The notes: generated from the sequence alone by a model not told the origin. Positions 1 through 8,982 are shown, counted from the first letter of the stretch. The stretch: 64,000 nucleotides of DNA from Bacteroidota bacterium (GCA_023437225.1 JAEZGS010000006.1:61895-125894); one strand, 5' to 3'. A program made the numbers and translations.

Positions 1-646
1 TTCCAAGATTCAATCCACGAAGTATAAGTAGCACTGCAAAACACGCTACCACATATGGCATGAATGCCCGGATCTGGTACCGAAAGGTTGTGCTGATACG
101 AGTGCCAAAAACCGCCAAAGCGATCATCGCAGGCATCGTTCCAAATCCAAAAGCCGACATAAACAGTACGCTTTCGCTTACGGCCGTTGTATTTAGCGCT
201 CCCGCTATTGCCAGGTAAACCATGCCACAGGGGAGAAGACCGTTTGCCATCCCAAGCAATCCCATACCGGCAACGCCGCCAGACCTGAGCGAAAACTGCA
301 TCATCTTCTGGACCTGTCGATGGAAGCCGTTCATCCACCGTGGTTGCACGTTTCTTTTCCTGATAAAATACTGAAATGCGAGCAGCAACATCACCGCCCC
401 GGCTGTTATGGAAAAGGCCTGCTGCCAACCTGCAACAAAAAGCTTCCTTCCCGCGATGCCGAACAATAATCCCAGCGCAGCATAGGTAACCACCCTTCCA
501 AGATTGTAAACGGCAATAGACGCCAATTGTGAGTTCCGGCCCATGTGCGTGACGGGCAGGGCAAGCGCAAGTGGTCCGCACATGCCCACGCAATGGAAGC
601 TGCTGAACATCCCCAGCACAAGTCCCGATACAATTATTGTTGTCAT
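1..646 (-). CDS. TauE/SafE-like (DsbD_2 type) membrane protein, 3' end cut by window edge
   Basis: Reading the minus strand from the ATG at 646-644 gives 215 codons open to the window edge with no stop, so the C-terminus is missing. The product is very hydrophobic, with several membrane segments. It starts with a helix carrying the motif SSFHCVGMCGPLALAL, typical of the sulfite exporter TauE/SafE-like family (COG2836), and repeats a similar glycine-rich motif near residue 120 (NGLLPCGMVY). In Bacteroidota such a gene commonly closes the cbb3 oxidase cluster, and a role in oxidase assembly or metal/thiol handling is likely but unproven. Its start codon overlaps the ccoH stop (TGATG), which points to translational coupling. 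Confidence 0.85.
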   Translation of the reverse strand, partial: MTTIIVSGLVLGMFSSFHCVGMCGPLALALPVTHMGRNSQLASIAVYNLGRVVTYAALGLLFGIAGRKLFVAGWQQAFSITAGAVMLLLAFQYFIRKRNVQPRWMNGFHRQVQKMMQFSLRSGGVAGMGLLGMANGLLPCGMVYLAIAGALNTTAVSESVLFMSAFGFGTMPAMIALAVFGTRISTTFRYQIRAFMPYVVACFAVLLILRGLNLG

Positions 647-1092
647 CAGTTAACGGTCAGTGGTTGCTCCACATAATATTTTTTTCCATCAACAAGCCAT
701 TGAATCTTCACGATATAACTTGCTTTGCGAAACTCCTTCGCAGGTAAGCTGAATTGTGCATCGTTGTTCAATTTGAGCTCCATACGCTTGTCATTGTCTG
801 CATTGGCAGGACAATAAAACCAAACAGAACCTTCAATAGTTTTGTTCTTCATTTCCTCGGGCAGCTGAACCAGAACTTGTTCATTGTTTGCGCTAACGCT
901 GGTTGCTGTTGTGAGATCGAATGCATTGTTTTTTCCGTCTATCACATCCTGAAACGCGAGCTCGTCCTTGTAGTACTCTTTCGATACAAGGTCAAAATCT
1001 GTTTTCATCGATTTGTATACAAGCGTTAGCATGAGAGCTACAAATGCGATGAAAACAAGTGTGATTTTATGTCCCCAATTCAACTTCATCAT
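646..1092 (-). CDS. ccoH: FixH/CcoH family cbb3 oxidase assembly protein
   Basis: The 148-residue protein has one N-terminal membrane helix (about residues 10-28) preceded by KLNWGHK, then the family signature YYKDELAFQ near residues 40-48, and a C-terminal periplasmic beta-rich domain. FixH/CcoH proteins help assemble or stabilise the cbb3-type cytochrome c oxidase at the inner membrane. It lies 22 bp downstream of ccoG and overlaps the next gene, so it belongs to the cco operon. Two adjacent ATG codons (1092 and 1089) could serve as start; the first is used here. Confidence 0.88.
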   Translation of the reverse strand: MMKLNWGHKITLVFIAFVALMLTLVYKSMKTDFDLVSKEYYKDELAFQDVIDGKNNAFDLTTATSVSANNEQVLVQLPEEMKNKTIEGSVWFYCPANADNDKRMELKLNNDAQFSLPAKEFRKASYIVKIQWLVDGKKYYVEQPLTVN

Positions 1093-1114
1093 TTTTGTTT
1101 TTTGTAGTGTTTAA

Positions 1115-2533
1115 TTATTCTCCCACAGGGCCCAAAAATTTTGTTTTGATAACCGAGATCTTTTCTCCGTTGCCGTATAAGCCAATATTCAGTTCCGTTG
1201 ATCTTTTTTTGATAGCAGTAGCAGGAAGAACAACAAAGAACGAACCTGAACCCTGACCTTCTTCCTTCACAAGGATGCTCCTGCCGCCAATTGTTTCAAT
1301 CTTGCCTTCGGTTCCTTCAAGTCGTAATTCCAGGTTTACTTTGTCGATGGTCTTATTCGCAATTTTGATATTGTATAAGTTGCTAACGCTGTCCGTTCCT
1401 CTTTCCTGGTAAAGCATTCCCGGCGTGCGCATGATGGTAGCAGAAACGTCATGACGCGTTACAAGGAAAAATGTAAGAAGTGAAGCGAGAAGAACAAGCA
1501 ATACCGTATAGAACTTCATTCTCCCTGTATATCTCAATTTAGTTCCTTCGCTGATGTTATTCTCCGATGCATAACGAATGAGTCCCGTAGGCTTACTTAC
1601 CTTGGTCATGATGGCATCGCATGCATCAATACATGCGGTGCAGCCAACACATTCCATTTGTGTTCCATTGCGAATGTCAATGCCGGTGGGACATACCCGA
1701 ACGCAAGCCATGCAATCAATACAGTCGCCCTTGCCGAGTTCGGCAAACTTGTTAAGTTTTCCTCTGGGTTCTCCGCGTTTGTGATCGTATGCAACGATCA
1801 TTGAATTGCGATCCAGTAATACACCCTGCAGTCTACCGTAAGGGCAAACAACTGTGCAAACCTGTTCGCGGAAATGTGCGAAGACAGCGTAGAAAACTGC
1901 ACTGAATACCGCGATGGAAAATAGTCCACCAATGTTTTCGGAAACAGGTTCGGTGACGATGCTCCACAACTCTTTCATGCCGATGATGTATGCAAGAAAA
2001 AAGTTCGCAACGATGAACGACAATGAATAGAATACAATGTGCTTGGTCGTCTTCTTTAATATCTTCTCTGTGTCCCATGGGGATTTTGCCAGTAACCTTT
2101 GTGCAGATGCATCTCCTTCAATAAAGTATTCTATTTTCCGGAAGAACATTTCCATAAAGATCGTTTGTGGACAAACCCAGCCGCAGAACAGCCTTCCGAA
2201 GGCAGCGGTAAACAAGATCACGAACACAATGGTGGTGACCATCGTCAATCCAAAGATGAAAAAATCCTGTGGCCAAAACACCTGGCCAAACAAGATGAAC
2301 TTTGCTTCAGGAATGTTGAAAAGAAATAAGGGTCTTCCCTTCACATAAATGAATGGAAGCGTGAAAAAAAGCAAGAAGAAGAACCAGCTTACATAAGTTC
2401 TTGCATTATAGAACCTGCCTTTTGGCTTCTGAGCGAAAACCCATTTGCGTTTGCCTTTCTCATCTACGGTTGCTATCCTGTCACGAAACGTCTTACTTTC
2501 AATTACTACCGGTTGTTCGACATCTGTTTCCAT
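1115..2533 (-). CDS. ccoG: Cytochrome c oxidase accessory protein CcoG (FixG/RdxA)
   Basis: The 472-residue membrane iron-sulfur protein shows the family order. Several membrane helices come first, then CGWVCPQTIFMEMFFRKIEY, another CxxxCPYGR motif, and two ferredoxin-type 4Fe-4S sites (CIDCMACVRVCP and CVGCTACIDAC). A further helix and an Ig-like C-terminal periplasmic domain follow. CcoG is known as a cupric reductase that supplies copper(I) for cbb3 oxidase assembly. It lies 62 bp after ccoP and 22 bp before ccoH, all on the minus strand. The length is normal for the family and no key cysteine is missing. Confidence 0.95.
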   Translation of the reverse strand: METDVEQPVVIESKTFRDRIATVDEKGKRKWVFAQKPKGRFYNARTYVSWFFFLLFFTLPFIYVKGRPLFLFNIPEAKFILFGQVFWPQDFFIFGLTMVTTIVFVILFTAAFGRLFCGWVCPQTIFMEMFFRKIEYFIEGDASAQRLLAKSPWDTEKILKKTTKHIVFYSLSFIVANFFLAYIIGMKELWSIVTEPVSENIGGLFSIAVFSAVFYAVFAHFREQVCTVVCPYGRLQGVLLDRNSMIVAYDHKRGEPRGKLNKFAELGKGDCIDCMACVRVCPTGIDIRNGTQMECVGCTACIDACDAIMTKVSKPTGLIRYASENNISEGTKLRYTGRMKFYTVLLVLLASLLTFFLVTRHDVSATIMRTPGMLYQERGTDSVSNLYNIKIANKTIDKVNLELRLEGTEGKIETIGGRSILVKEEGQGSGSFFVVLPATAIKKRSTELNIGLYGNGEKISVIKTKFLGPVGE

Positions 2534-2595
2534 GATATATTTTTAAATGAAGCCGCCTGCAGGCGCTACCTGCAGGCGACTATTCACAATAGGTA

Positions 2596-3777
2596 TCAAT
2601 TCGATGCAACGCTGTTAGTCGAATCCTTCGCACTTCCTCCCTCCGTATAAATGGTGCCTTCCGCAGGCTTACCATTTGCGGGTTTGGAACCTTCCAGCGA
2701 CTTAATATAACTTGTCAGTTGAGCGATCTGCTTTGGTGAAAAATCATCTTTCCAACTGCGCATTCCCTTATCGGGCCATCCATATTTTACTGACTTAAAT
2801 ACATCGGATACGGATCCGCCATGCAGCCAGTATTCATCTGTCAGGTTTGGTCCTACTGTGCCTTCGCCGTTCGGTCCATGACACGCCGTACAGTTCATTT
2901 CAAATATCTTCCTGCCCGCAGCAAGTTCCGTTGCATCAGTAATAAGCTTCACCGAATTCTCGTCGATGTTGTTGGCTGATTTTTTCAGATACTCCGCTTT
3001 TTCTATCTCAGCTTGTTGCATGGCGATCTTAAGTTCTTCTTCTGCGAGCGGTGCGGTTTCAGACACATGATATCTCCACATATATATCGCAGCGAAGATG
3101 ATCGTCACATAAAATCCATATAGCCACCATGGTGGAAGGCGATTGTCGAGTTCGCGAATGCCATCATAGTTATGATCAAGTTCGATGTCAGCTTCCTGTT
3201 CAATGGGCTTTAAACTATTGATCTTCGTCCACCAGCTAACCCTGGGCTTGCGTTGTTTTTCAATCGCAAATTTTTCCTGTACCAATACAACCGCATTCTT
3301 CTGACGAATCAGCATGGTGCGCAAATAAAATAACATACTGAATATCACAACTACTTCCACACCAAGTACTGCCATAATGAGGTAAAAAACAGTGGAAGGT
3401 ATGCCGCCAATTGTGCTTGCAGTTTGGGCCGCAACCTGTGTGGCTGCTACATCCTGGGCCATGGCGGGAGCAGTGAATAAGAACAGTGCAATAACCGTTG
3501 CAGTTATTGATGCGGCGTGTGATGATCCTTCTTCCTGCTCAGCTTCTTTCTCCTTTTTTCTCAGGTATCCTGCAGCACCAAGTACCACATTTGAGAGAAT
3601 GGCGATAACAAGCAGGAGTATGAACATCACGATCACCAGTGTCAGCACAACTGGGTGATTCATGATCGAAGGCTTCGGTGGTCCTGCGGCCCACACCTGC
3701 GGTATTGCAGTGATCATTGCTATCATCAGCAATGCTACTTTGCTCAGGTTTTTATTAATATGAACGCGGGGCAACAT
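2596..3777 (-). CDS. ccoP: cbb3 cytochrome c oxidase subunit III (CcoP), mono-heme form
   Basis: The 393-residue protein begins with an export-signal-like helix, has three further hydrophobic segments, and carries one cytochrome c domain in its C-terminal third with CTACHGPNGEGTVGPNL. CcoP accepts electrons from soluble or membrane cytochromes and passes them to the CcoO heme. Proteobacterial CcoP normally has two CxxCH motifs; here there is only one, and the sequence contains no other cysteine pair. The N-terminal region with extra helices is longer than in the proteobacterial protein. It sits between ccoQ and ccoG. The Ser/Lys/Gly-rich C-terminus looks disordered. Confidence 0.93.
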   Translation of the reverse strand: MLPRVHINKNLSKVALLMIAMITAIPQVWAAGPPKPSIMNHPVVLTLVIVMFILLLVIAILSNVVLGAAGYLRKKEKEAEQEEGSSHAASITATVIALFLFTAPAMAQDVAATQVAAQTASTIGGIPSTVFYLIMAVLGVEVVVIFSMLFYLRTMLIRQKNAVVLVQEKFAIEKQRKPRVSWWTKINSLKPIEQEADIELDHNYDGIRELDNRLPPWWLYGFYVTIIFAAIYMWRYHVSETAPLAEEELKIAMQQAEIEKAEYLKKSANNIDENSVKLITDATELAAGRKIFEMNCTACHGPNGEGTVGPNLTDEYWLHGGSVSDVFKSVKYGWPDKGMRSWKDDFSPKQIAQLTSYIKSLEGSKPANGKPAEGTIYTEGGSAKDSTNSVASN

Positions 3778-3797
3778 ATTTGTTGTTTTAGGGTATG

Positions 3798-3956
3798 TTA
3801 ATCTAAAGGAATTCTGCTTACTTTATTAATGGTTGCTTTATCGGTTCTGAATACAACGATCAGCATCACCACGAAGAAGATGAAGAATATGCCCAGTGAG
3901 GCAAGTCCATATACGCTTACTCCACTGATCTTCTCCAGATAATTAATGAATTTCAT
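3798..3956 (-). CDS. ccoQ: CcoQ-like small membrane protein
   Basis: The 52-residue product starts MKFINYLEKISG, has a single membrane helix (about residues 16-35) and ends in a short charged tail. Its position between ccoNO and ccoP matches CcoQ/FixQ, a small stabilising subunit of cbb3 oxidase, but at this length sequence similarity alone is weak. An upstream in-frame ATG at 3983 would overlap the end of ccoNO. The ATG at 3956 lies 10 bp after the ccoNO stop and is preferred. Confidence 0.7.
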   Translation of the reverse strand: MKFINYLEKISGVSVYGLASLGIFFIFFVVMLIVVFRTDKATINKVSRIPLD

Positions 3957-3966
3957 GTTGTCATTT

Positions 3967-6096
3967 TTATTTTGCTTCAGCAACCTGGTTGTTACCCTGT
4001 GCTTTAATATCTTTTCCTAAACGTTGCAGGTATGCGATCAGGGCTACAATCTCAGCATCTGCAGGTGTCGTGATCTTCGATTTCTTCAAATTTGCCTTGA
4101 TCAATATCGCCTGTTGCATCAGGTCGCTGTTTGCTTTTTGATCATATCCTTCTGGATATGGAACTCCAAGCGTCTGCATTGCGCGGATCTTTGCTGCAGT
4201 GCTTGCAGTATCAATCACATCCTCCATTAACCAGGGGTATTGCGGCATGATAGAACCTGGCGACATAGATGCCGGCTCCAGCATATGGTTATAATGCCAG
4301 CTGTCCGGGTATTTACCTCCAACACGAGCCAGGTCGGGTCCTGTACGCTTGCTTCCCCATTGGAATGGATGGTCATATACAAACTCACCGGCTTTTGAAT
4401 ATTCACCATATCTGGCCACCTCGTCTCTGAATGGTCGTATCATTTGTGAGTGACAGGTGTAACATCCTTCGCGGATATAAATATCACGTCCCTGCAATTC
4501 AAGTGGAGTGTACGGCTTCACACTGGTGATCGTGGGAACGTTCGATTTAATTAAGAATGTCGGTATCATCTCGATCAAGCCACCAATCAATACTACCACA
4601 AAGCTCAGCACCAGCATGGTCACCGGTTTTCTTTCAAGTATCCTGTGCCAGTATTCTTTATGAGCATGCGTTTTTGTAAGTGGTGCAGCTTCGGCCTCTT
4701 CATTTGCCACAAGCTTGCCCTGCTGTACAGTCTTCACCATATTGTAGATCATGATCAATGCACCGATGAGGTACAATCCACCACCAATACTTCTGGAGAT
4801 GTACATGGGAAGAATATTTGTAACCGTTTCAAGGAACTGAAACTTCAATTGTCCTTCTTCAGTGAAAGTCTTCCACATTTCGGCCTGTGCAAATCCAGCC
4901 CAGTAAAGAGGTACGGCATATATAACAATGCCTATCGTTCCTAACCAGAAGTGATTGCTGGCAAGTTTCTTTGAATACAGTTGTGTTCCGAAGATCTTAG
5001 GAATGAGGTAGTACAACATACCGAAAGCCATGAAGCCATTCCAACCAAGACCACCAATATGCACGTGTGCGATTGTCCAGTCTGTGAAGTGCGATATAGC
5101 ATTTACATTCTTCAGACTCAGCATTGGCCCTTCGAATGTTGACATACCATAACAGGTTACAGCCACCACGAAGAATTTAAGTACGGGATCTTCACGCACT
5201 TTATCCCATGCGCCACGCAATGTGAACAGACCGTTGAGCATACCGCCCCATGATGGTGCGATCAGCATTACAGAGAATACGGTTCCAAGTGATTGTGCCC
5301 ATTCTGGAAGCGCTGTATACAAAAGGTGATGCGGGCCTGCCCATATATAGATAAATATGAGTGCCCAGAAGTGAATGATGGAAAGCCTGTAAGAATATAC
5401 TGGTCTGTTTGCTGCCTTAGGTAGAAAATAATACATCAAACCCAGTATCGGTGTGGTAAGAAAGAAGGCAACGGCATTGTGACCATACCACCATTGTACC
5501 AGCGCATCCTGTACGCCTGCATACCAGCTGTAACTCTTCATAAAAGATACCGGGATCTCAAACGAGTTCACAATGTGCAACAACGCTACAGTGATCCATG
5601 TACCGATATAAAACCATATAGCAACATATAGATGGCTTTCCCTTCTTTTAAGAATTGTTCCAAACATGTTGATACCAAACACTACCCATACAAGTGTGAT
5701 CATAATATCCACCGGCCACTCGAGTTCGGCATATTCCTTACCCGTTGTATAGCCCATCAACAAAGTGATAGCAGCAACAACGATGATCAGTTGCCATCCC
5801 CAGAAATGCACATAGCTCAGCTTGTCGCTGAACATTCTTGCCTTACAAAGACGTTGAAGTGAATAATAAACACCTGTAAAGATGCAGTTACCAACGAACG
5901 CAAAGATCACCGCATTTGTGTGCACGGGTCTTACACGTCCGAATGTTGTGGGAGCGAAGTTCATACTCGTACCCGGGGCATATAATTGAATGGCCGCGTA
6001 TAATCCCGCGATCATTCCAACAATACCCCATAGAAGCGTTGCATACGCGAACCACTTCACGATCTTGTTGTCATAATAAAACTTTTCGAGTTGCAT
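3967..6096 (-). CDS. ccoNO: Fused cbb3 oxidase catalytic subunits I and II (CcoN-CcoO)
   Basis: The 709-residue protein fuses two subunits. Residues about 1-470 are the 12-helix heme-copper subunit CcoN, with metal-ligand segments WWYGHNAVAFF, GPHHLLYTALP and HVHIGGLGWNG. After a short linker, one helix leads into CcoO with its heme c site GCYTCHSQMIRPF at about residue 541. The complex reduces oxygen to water with high affinity and pumps protons across the inner membrane. A ccoN-ccoO fusion is usual in Bacteroidota. It is followed by ccoQ and ccoP and preceded 37 bp upstream by ccoS. Confidence 0.97.
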   Translation of the reverse strand: MQLEKFYYDNKIVKWFAYATLLWGIVGMIAGLYAAIQLYAPGTSMNFAPTTFGRVRPVHTNAVIFAFVGNCIFTGVYYSLQRLCKARMFSDKLSYVHFWGWQLIIVVAAITLLMGYTTGKEYAELEWPVDIMITLVWVVFGINMFGTILKRRESHLYVAIWFYIGTWITVALLHIVNSFEIPVSFMKSYSWYAGVQDALVQWWYGHNAVAFFLTTPILGLMYYFLPKAANRPVYSYRLSIIHFWALIFIYIWAGPHHLLYTALPEWAQSLGTVFSVMLIAPSWGGMLNGLFTLRGAWDKVREDPVLKFFVVAVTCYGMSTFEGPMLSLKNVNAISHFTDWTIAHVHIGGLGWNGFMAFGMLYYLIPKIFGTQLYSKKLASNHFWLGTIGIVIYAVPLYWAGFAQAEMWKTFTEEGQLKFQFLETVTNILPMYISRSIGGGLYLIGALIMIYNMVKTVQQGKLVANEEAEAAPLTKTHAHKEYWHRILERKPVTMLVLSFVVVLIGGLIEMIPTFLIKSNVPTITSVKPYTPLELQGRDIYIREGCYTCHSQMIRPFRDEVARYGEYSKAGEFVYDHPFQWGSKRTGPDLARVGGKYPDSWHYNHMLEPASMSPGSIMPQYPWLMEDVIDTASTAAKIRAMQTLGVPYPEGYDQKANSDLMQQAILIKANLKKSKITTPADAEIVALIAYLQRLGKDIKAQGNNQVAEAK

Positions 6097-6133
6097 ACTG
6101 TTCTGGTTTCTGATTTGTATTTAGGTAGGGAAT

Positions 6134-6298
6134 TTATTGTTTGGATTCTTCCTGCGTGGTACGGTCGTCAAACAGGATCCGTCTTGGCGGTGAGAAATCG
6201 TCCTCATATTGCCCGCTCTTCACGCTCCAGATAAATGCAACCAGGAACAGGGCTGCAACGGTGACGCTCGCAATAAGCAGGATTAGAATGGCACTCAT
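6134..6298 (-). CDS. ccoS: cbb3 oxidase maturation protein CcoS
   Basis: This 54-residue gene is read by hand from the ATG at 6298 to the TAA at 6134. The product starts MSAILILLIAS, has one membrane helix, then FIWSVKSGQYEDDFSPP and RRILFDD, a pattern typical of CcoS. CcoS is needed for inserting cofactors into cbb3 oxidase. It lies between ccoI and ccoNO, as in many cco clusters, and 74 bp downstream of an FNR-like box at 6373-6386. Confidence 0.88.
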   Translation of the reverse strand: MSAILILLIASVTVAALFLVAFIWSVKSGQYEDDFSPPRRILFDDRTTQEESKQ

Positions 6299-6372
6299 AA
6301 TGGTTTTTAATTAGAAGCTGTAAAAGTATCTTCCGCGGATAGGGAGCTAAATGACTACTATCACGGTAAACG

Positions 6373-6386
6373 TTGATTTTTCTCAC
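6373..6386 (-). promoter_or_regulatory. FNR-like box upstream of ccoS
   Basis: TTGATTTTTCTCAC matches 8 of 10 defined bases of the FNR/Crp-type palindrome TTGAT-N4-ATCAA. The 15-base string CGTTGATTTTTCTCA is identical to one at 8900-8914 in front of ccoI. Its centre is about 81 bp before the ccoS start. This would fit oxygen-responsive control of ccoS-ccoNOQP separately from ccoI. The base match is seen; binding is inferred. Confidence 0.5.
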
Positions 6387-6435
6387 AAACAACTGCAGTT
6401 TCCCTTTCAGTTCGCGCTAAGGGTTACCGCTTAAA

Positions 6436-8868
6436 TTATAGTTTCTTCCTTCGCGCCAGCCATAAAGTGCTTAAATAGGTGAGCAGAATAATGCTGAATG
6501 AACTCGCCGGCATCAGTACTGCTGCCACAAGCGGCGATAGCTCTCCCTGCACAGCATAATAGTTCCCAACGATGTTATAGATGATCGATACTCCGAAAGT
6601 GGCCATTACGATGTTGCGGTTGGCCTTGCACATCTGCAGGAAACGGTCGAGCTTCGATAGTTTTTTTGCATCCATGATCCCATCACTTGCCGGCGTGAAA
6701 TTGTTCGTGTCATCAGTGACTGCTATGCCGGTGTCACTCTGTTTTAATGCCCCCGCGTCATTGAGCCCGTCTCCAATCATCAAAACCTTGTGGCCCTGTG
6801 CCTGCAAAGACTTAATAAACTGCAGTTTGTCCTCCGGCTTTTGATTGAACATCATCGTTACGCTTTGCCCAAAGGCCCACTGTACCTGTTTTTTAGCCGA
6901 AGCATGGTCGCCGGAAATGATGGATATCCGGTACCTTGTAGACAATCGTCTCACCAATTCCGGAACTTCATCACGAAACTGATTGCGAATGAGGAAGTAT
7001 CCTTCGATGTCATTATTGATACGATAGTGAACTGATGATCCTTCCACACCGCCCCGCATTCCTGATACAAAATGCTCTGATCCCAGTTTGATCTTATTTC
7101 CATCCACGTAGGCCTGAACGCCATGCCCCGGATGTTCCCTGAAAGATTGAATGGTACAGAAGAGGTTTTTCTTTCCAAAGTGATTCACGATCGCCTTACT
7201 TAAAGGATGAGTCGATTGTAAAGCCAGTGCAGCGATCCATGACTCCATTTCTTCAGTAAGTTCGCCACCTACATGCTGGACTTCCTGGTTTCTCGTGTCT
7301 GTTAGCGTGCCGGTTTTATCAAACACGATATGATCTACCCTGGCCATCTGCTCAATGGCTTGTGCATTGCGCAGGTATAGCTGGTTCTTTGAAAGTATTC
7401 GCAATACATGGCCATTTGTGAATGTGTTCGACAATGAAAGTGCACAGGGACATGCTATGATAAGAACAGCGGTTACAGCGTTCCATATCTTTGAGGGATC
7501 GTGATAGCCCCAGTATACTGCAGCCGTGGCTGCAATCATCAACACGATAACTGTGAAATAACGGCTGAGCAGGTGGACAAATGAAATGCCTTTCTTTTCA
7601 GGAGCTTTCTTGAATTCATCGCGCGACCATAATCCGGTTAAATAGCTCTGTGTTACTTCTTTAACCACAAGCATTTCTATCATGCCTCCAGTCTGTTTTC
7701 CCCCTGCATAGATGATCTCACTCATCTCTTTGCGCACTGGTGCCGATTCGCCTGTAACGAAGCTGTAATCAATGAAGGCATTGCCACGGGTTAATATACC
7801 ATCGGCAGGTATAAGCTCTTCATTATAGATCCTTATGGTGTCTCCTGCTTTTATATCAGGTAAAGGAGTGGGTACTTCTTTTTCTTTATCAATAACGTTT
7901 ACAGCGATCGGAAAATACGAGGTGAAGTCGCGCTCAAATGAAAGGTGCTGGTAAGTTCTGTTTTGCAGAACTCTTCCTATAAGCATGAAGAAAACAATCC
8001 CACTCATAGAATCGAAATAACCGCCGCCAGTGCCACTTAATACCTCGTAAGTACTTCGAATAAAAGTGACTATGATGGCCAGGGCGATGGGTGCTTCGAT
8101 ATTTAGAAATCCATGTCTTAATCCTTTCCATCCACCTTCATAAAATGGCCATCCACTATAGAAAAACACCGGCAATGCAAGTATGAGGTTGAAAATGCGA
8201 AACGCAACCTGCATGTTTTTTTCTGCTTCTTCCAATCCCAGGTATTCAGGGAAACTCATCAGCATAATATTGGCAAAACAGAACCCCGCCACGCCCACAC
8301 GATATATGAGCGACCGGTCGGTTTTCGGCTTATGATTCTGCAGATCGTTGAGGCTTATATAAGGTTCATATCCGATCGATGCGAGTAACTCTGCAACTTT
8401 CCGAAGCGATATAATTGCTTCGTCCAAAACAATGGTCACTTCTTTGCGTGTGAAGTGAACCTTTGAGCTTATGATACCCTTGCTCAGTTTATGAAGGTGT
8501 TCAAGAAGATAAAGACACGAACTGCAGTGCATTTGAGGCAGGTACAGTGTGATGTGCGTTTGGTGCCCTTCTGAAAAAGATATCAGCTTTTGCCGTATCT
8601 GCTTATCCTCGAGAAACGAAAATTTATCTTTACGAATCCTGATGCGCTGGTTTATGCCGGGATTCTCGTTGAGGTTGTAATAATCACACAAACCATTTTT
8701 GTTGAGTAGCTGGTAAACCATTTTACAGCCCTCGCAGCAAAAGTTTTTTTCGTCTGCACGGATCTGTTCGATCACACATGGTTCACCACAATGCGCGCAC
8801 ACGAGTTGGTTGTCGGTTGCTGCAATAGCCATAGGAAGACAGTTTGTAACGAAAATATTCGCATCCAT
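6436..8868 (-). CDS. ccoI: Copper-translocating P1B-type ATPase CcoI/FixI
   Basis: The 810-residue P-type ATPase has an N-terminal cysteine-rich domain (CAHCGEPC, then CCEGCKMVY), a heavy-metal-associated domain with HCSSCLYLLE near residue 118, eight membrane helices, the metal-binding CPCAL in helix 6 near residue 471, the phosphorylation loop DKTGTLTD near residue 517, and GDGLNDAGAL near residue 699. CcoI exports copper needed to build the cbb3 CuB centre. It is the first gene of the minus-strand cco cluster, and a 137 bp gap with its own FNR-like box separates it from ccoS. An alternative start is the ATG 12 codons downstream. Confidence 0.95.
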   Translation of the reverse strand: MDANIFVTNCLPMAIAATDNQLVCAHCGEPCVIEQIRADEKNFCCEGCKMVYQLLNKNGLCDYYNLNENPGINQRIRIRKDKFSFLEDKQIRQKLISFSEGHQTHITLYLPQMHCSSCLYLLEHLHKLSKGIISSKVHFTRKEVTIVLDEAIISLRKVAELLASIGYEPYISLNDLQNHKPKTDRSLIYRVGVAGFCFANIMLMSFPEYLGLEEAEKNMQVAFRIFNLILALPVFFYSGWPFYEGGWKGLRHGFLNIEAPIALAIIVTFIRSTYEVLSGTGGGYFDSMSGIVFFMLIGRVLQNRTYQHLSFERDFTSYFPIAVNVIDKEKEVPTPLPDIKAGDTIRIYNEELIPADGILTRGNAFIDYSFVTGESAPVRKEMSEIIYAGGKQTGGMIEMLVVKEVTQSYLTGLWSRDEFKKAPEKKGISFVHLLSRYFTVIVLMIAATAAVYWGYHDPSKIWNAVTAVLIIACPCALSLSNTFTNGHVLRILSKNQLYLRNAQAIEQMARVDHIVFDKTGTLTDTRNQEVQHVGGELTEEMESWIAALALQSTHPLSKAIVNHFGKKNLFCTIQSFREHPGHGVQAYVDGNKIKLGSEHFVSGMRGGVEGSSVHYRINNDIEGYFLIRNQFRDEVPELVRRLSTRYRISIISGDHASAKKQVQWAFGQSVTMMFNQKPEDKLQFIKSLQAQGHKVLMIGDGLNDAGALKQSDTGIAVTDDTNNFTPASDGIMDAKKLSKLDRFLQMCKANRNIVMATFGVSIIYNIVGNYYAVQGELSPLVAAVLMPASSFSIILLTYLSTLWLARRKKL

Positions 8869-8901
8869 GCCGGGGAAACCTGATGGCCCTCACAATAACC
8901 G

Positions 8902-8915
8902 TTGATTTTTCTCAA
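8902..8915. promoter_or_regulatory. FNR-like box between ccoI and the REC-Crp regulator
   Basis: TTGATTTTTCTCAA matches 9 of 10 defined bases of TTGAT-N4-ATCAA. It lies 34 bp upstream of the ccoI start and 68 bp upstream of the divergent regulator gene, so it could serve either side. With the box at 6373-6386 it shares CGTTGATTTTTCTCA exactly. The match is seen; regulation by a Crp/Fnr-family protein is inferred. Confidence 0.6.
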
Positions 8916-8931
8916 AAAAATATGCTTGTTT

Positions 8932-8947
8932 ATAGCTTACAAGCTAT
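8932..8947. promoter_or_regulatory. Perfect inverted repeat upstream of the REC-Crp regulator
   Basis: ATAGCTT-AC-AAGCTAT is a perfect 7-bp inverted repeat with a 2-base spacer, ending 35 bp before the regulator start codon at 8983. Its sequence differs from the FNR-like box just upstream, so it may be an operator for a different dimer or for autoregulation. No T-run follows it, so it is not an intrinsic terminator. Confidence 0.35.
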
Positions 8948-8982
8948 TTTTACAAATAAATCCTGCAGGAAAATATTTGCAC

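Noticed and set aside
406..633. 75-codon minus-strand frame near the window start
   Set aside because: It is an out-of-frame shadow; the real gene in another frame encodes the TauE/SafE-like membrane protein with the HCVGMCG motif.
8902..8982. TTG start that would extend the REC-Crp regulator by 27 residues
   Set aside because: The extension begins within the FNR-like box and spans the palindrome; the receiver domain starts naturally at the ATG at 8983.
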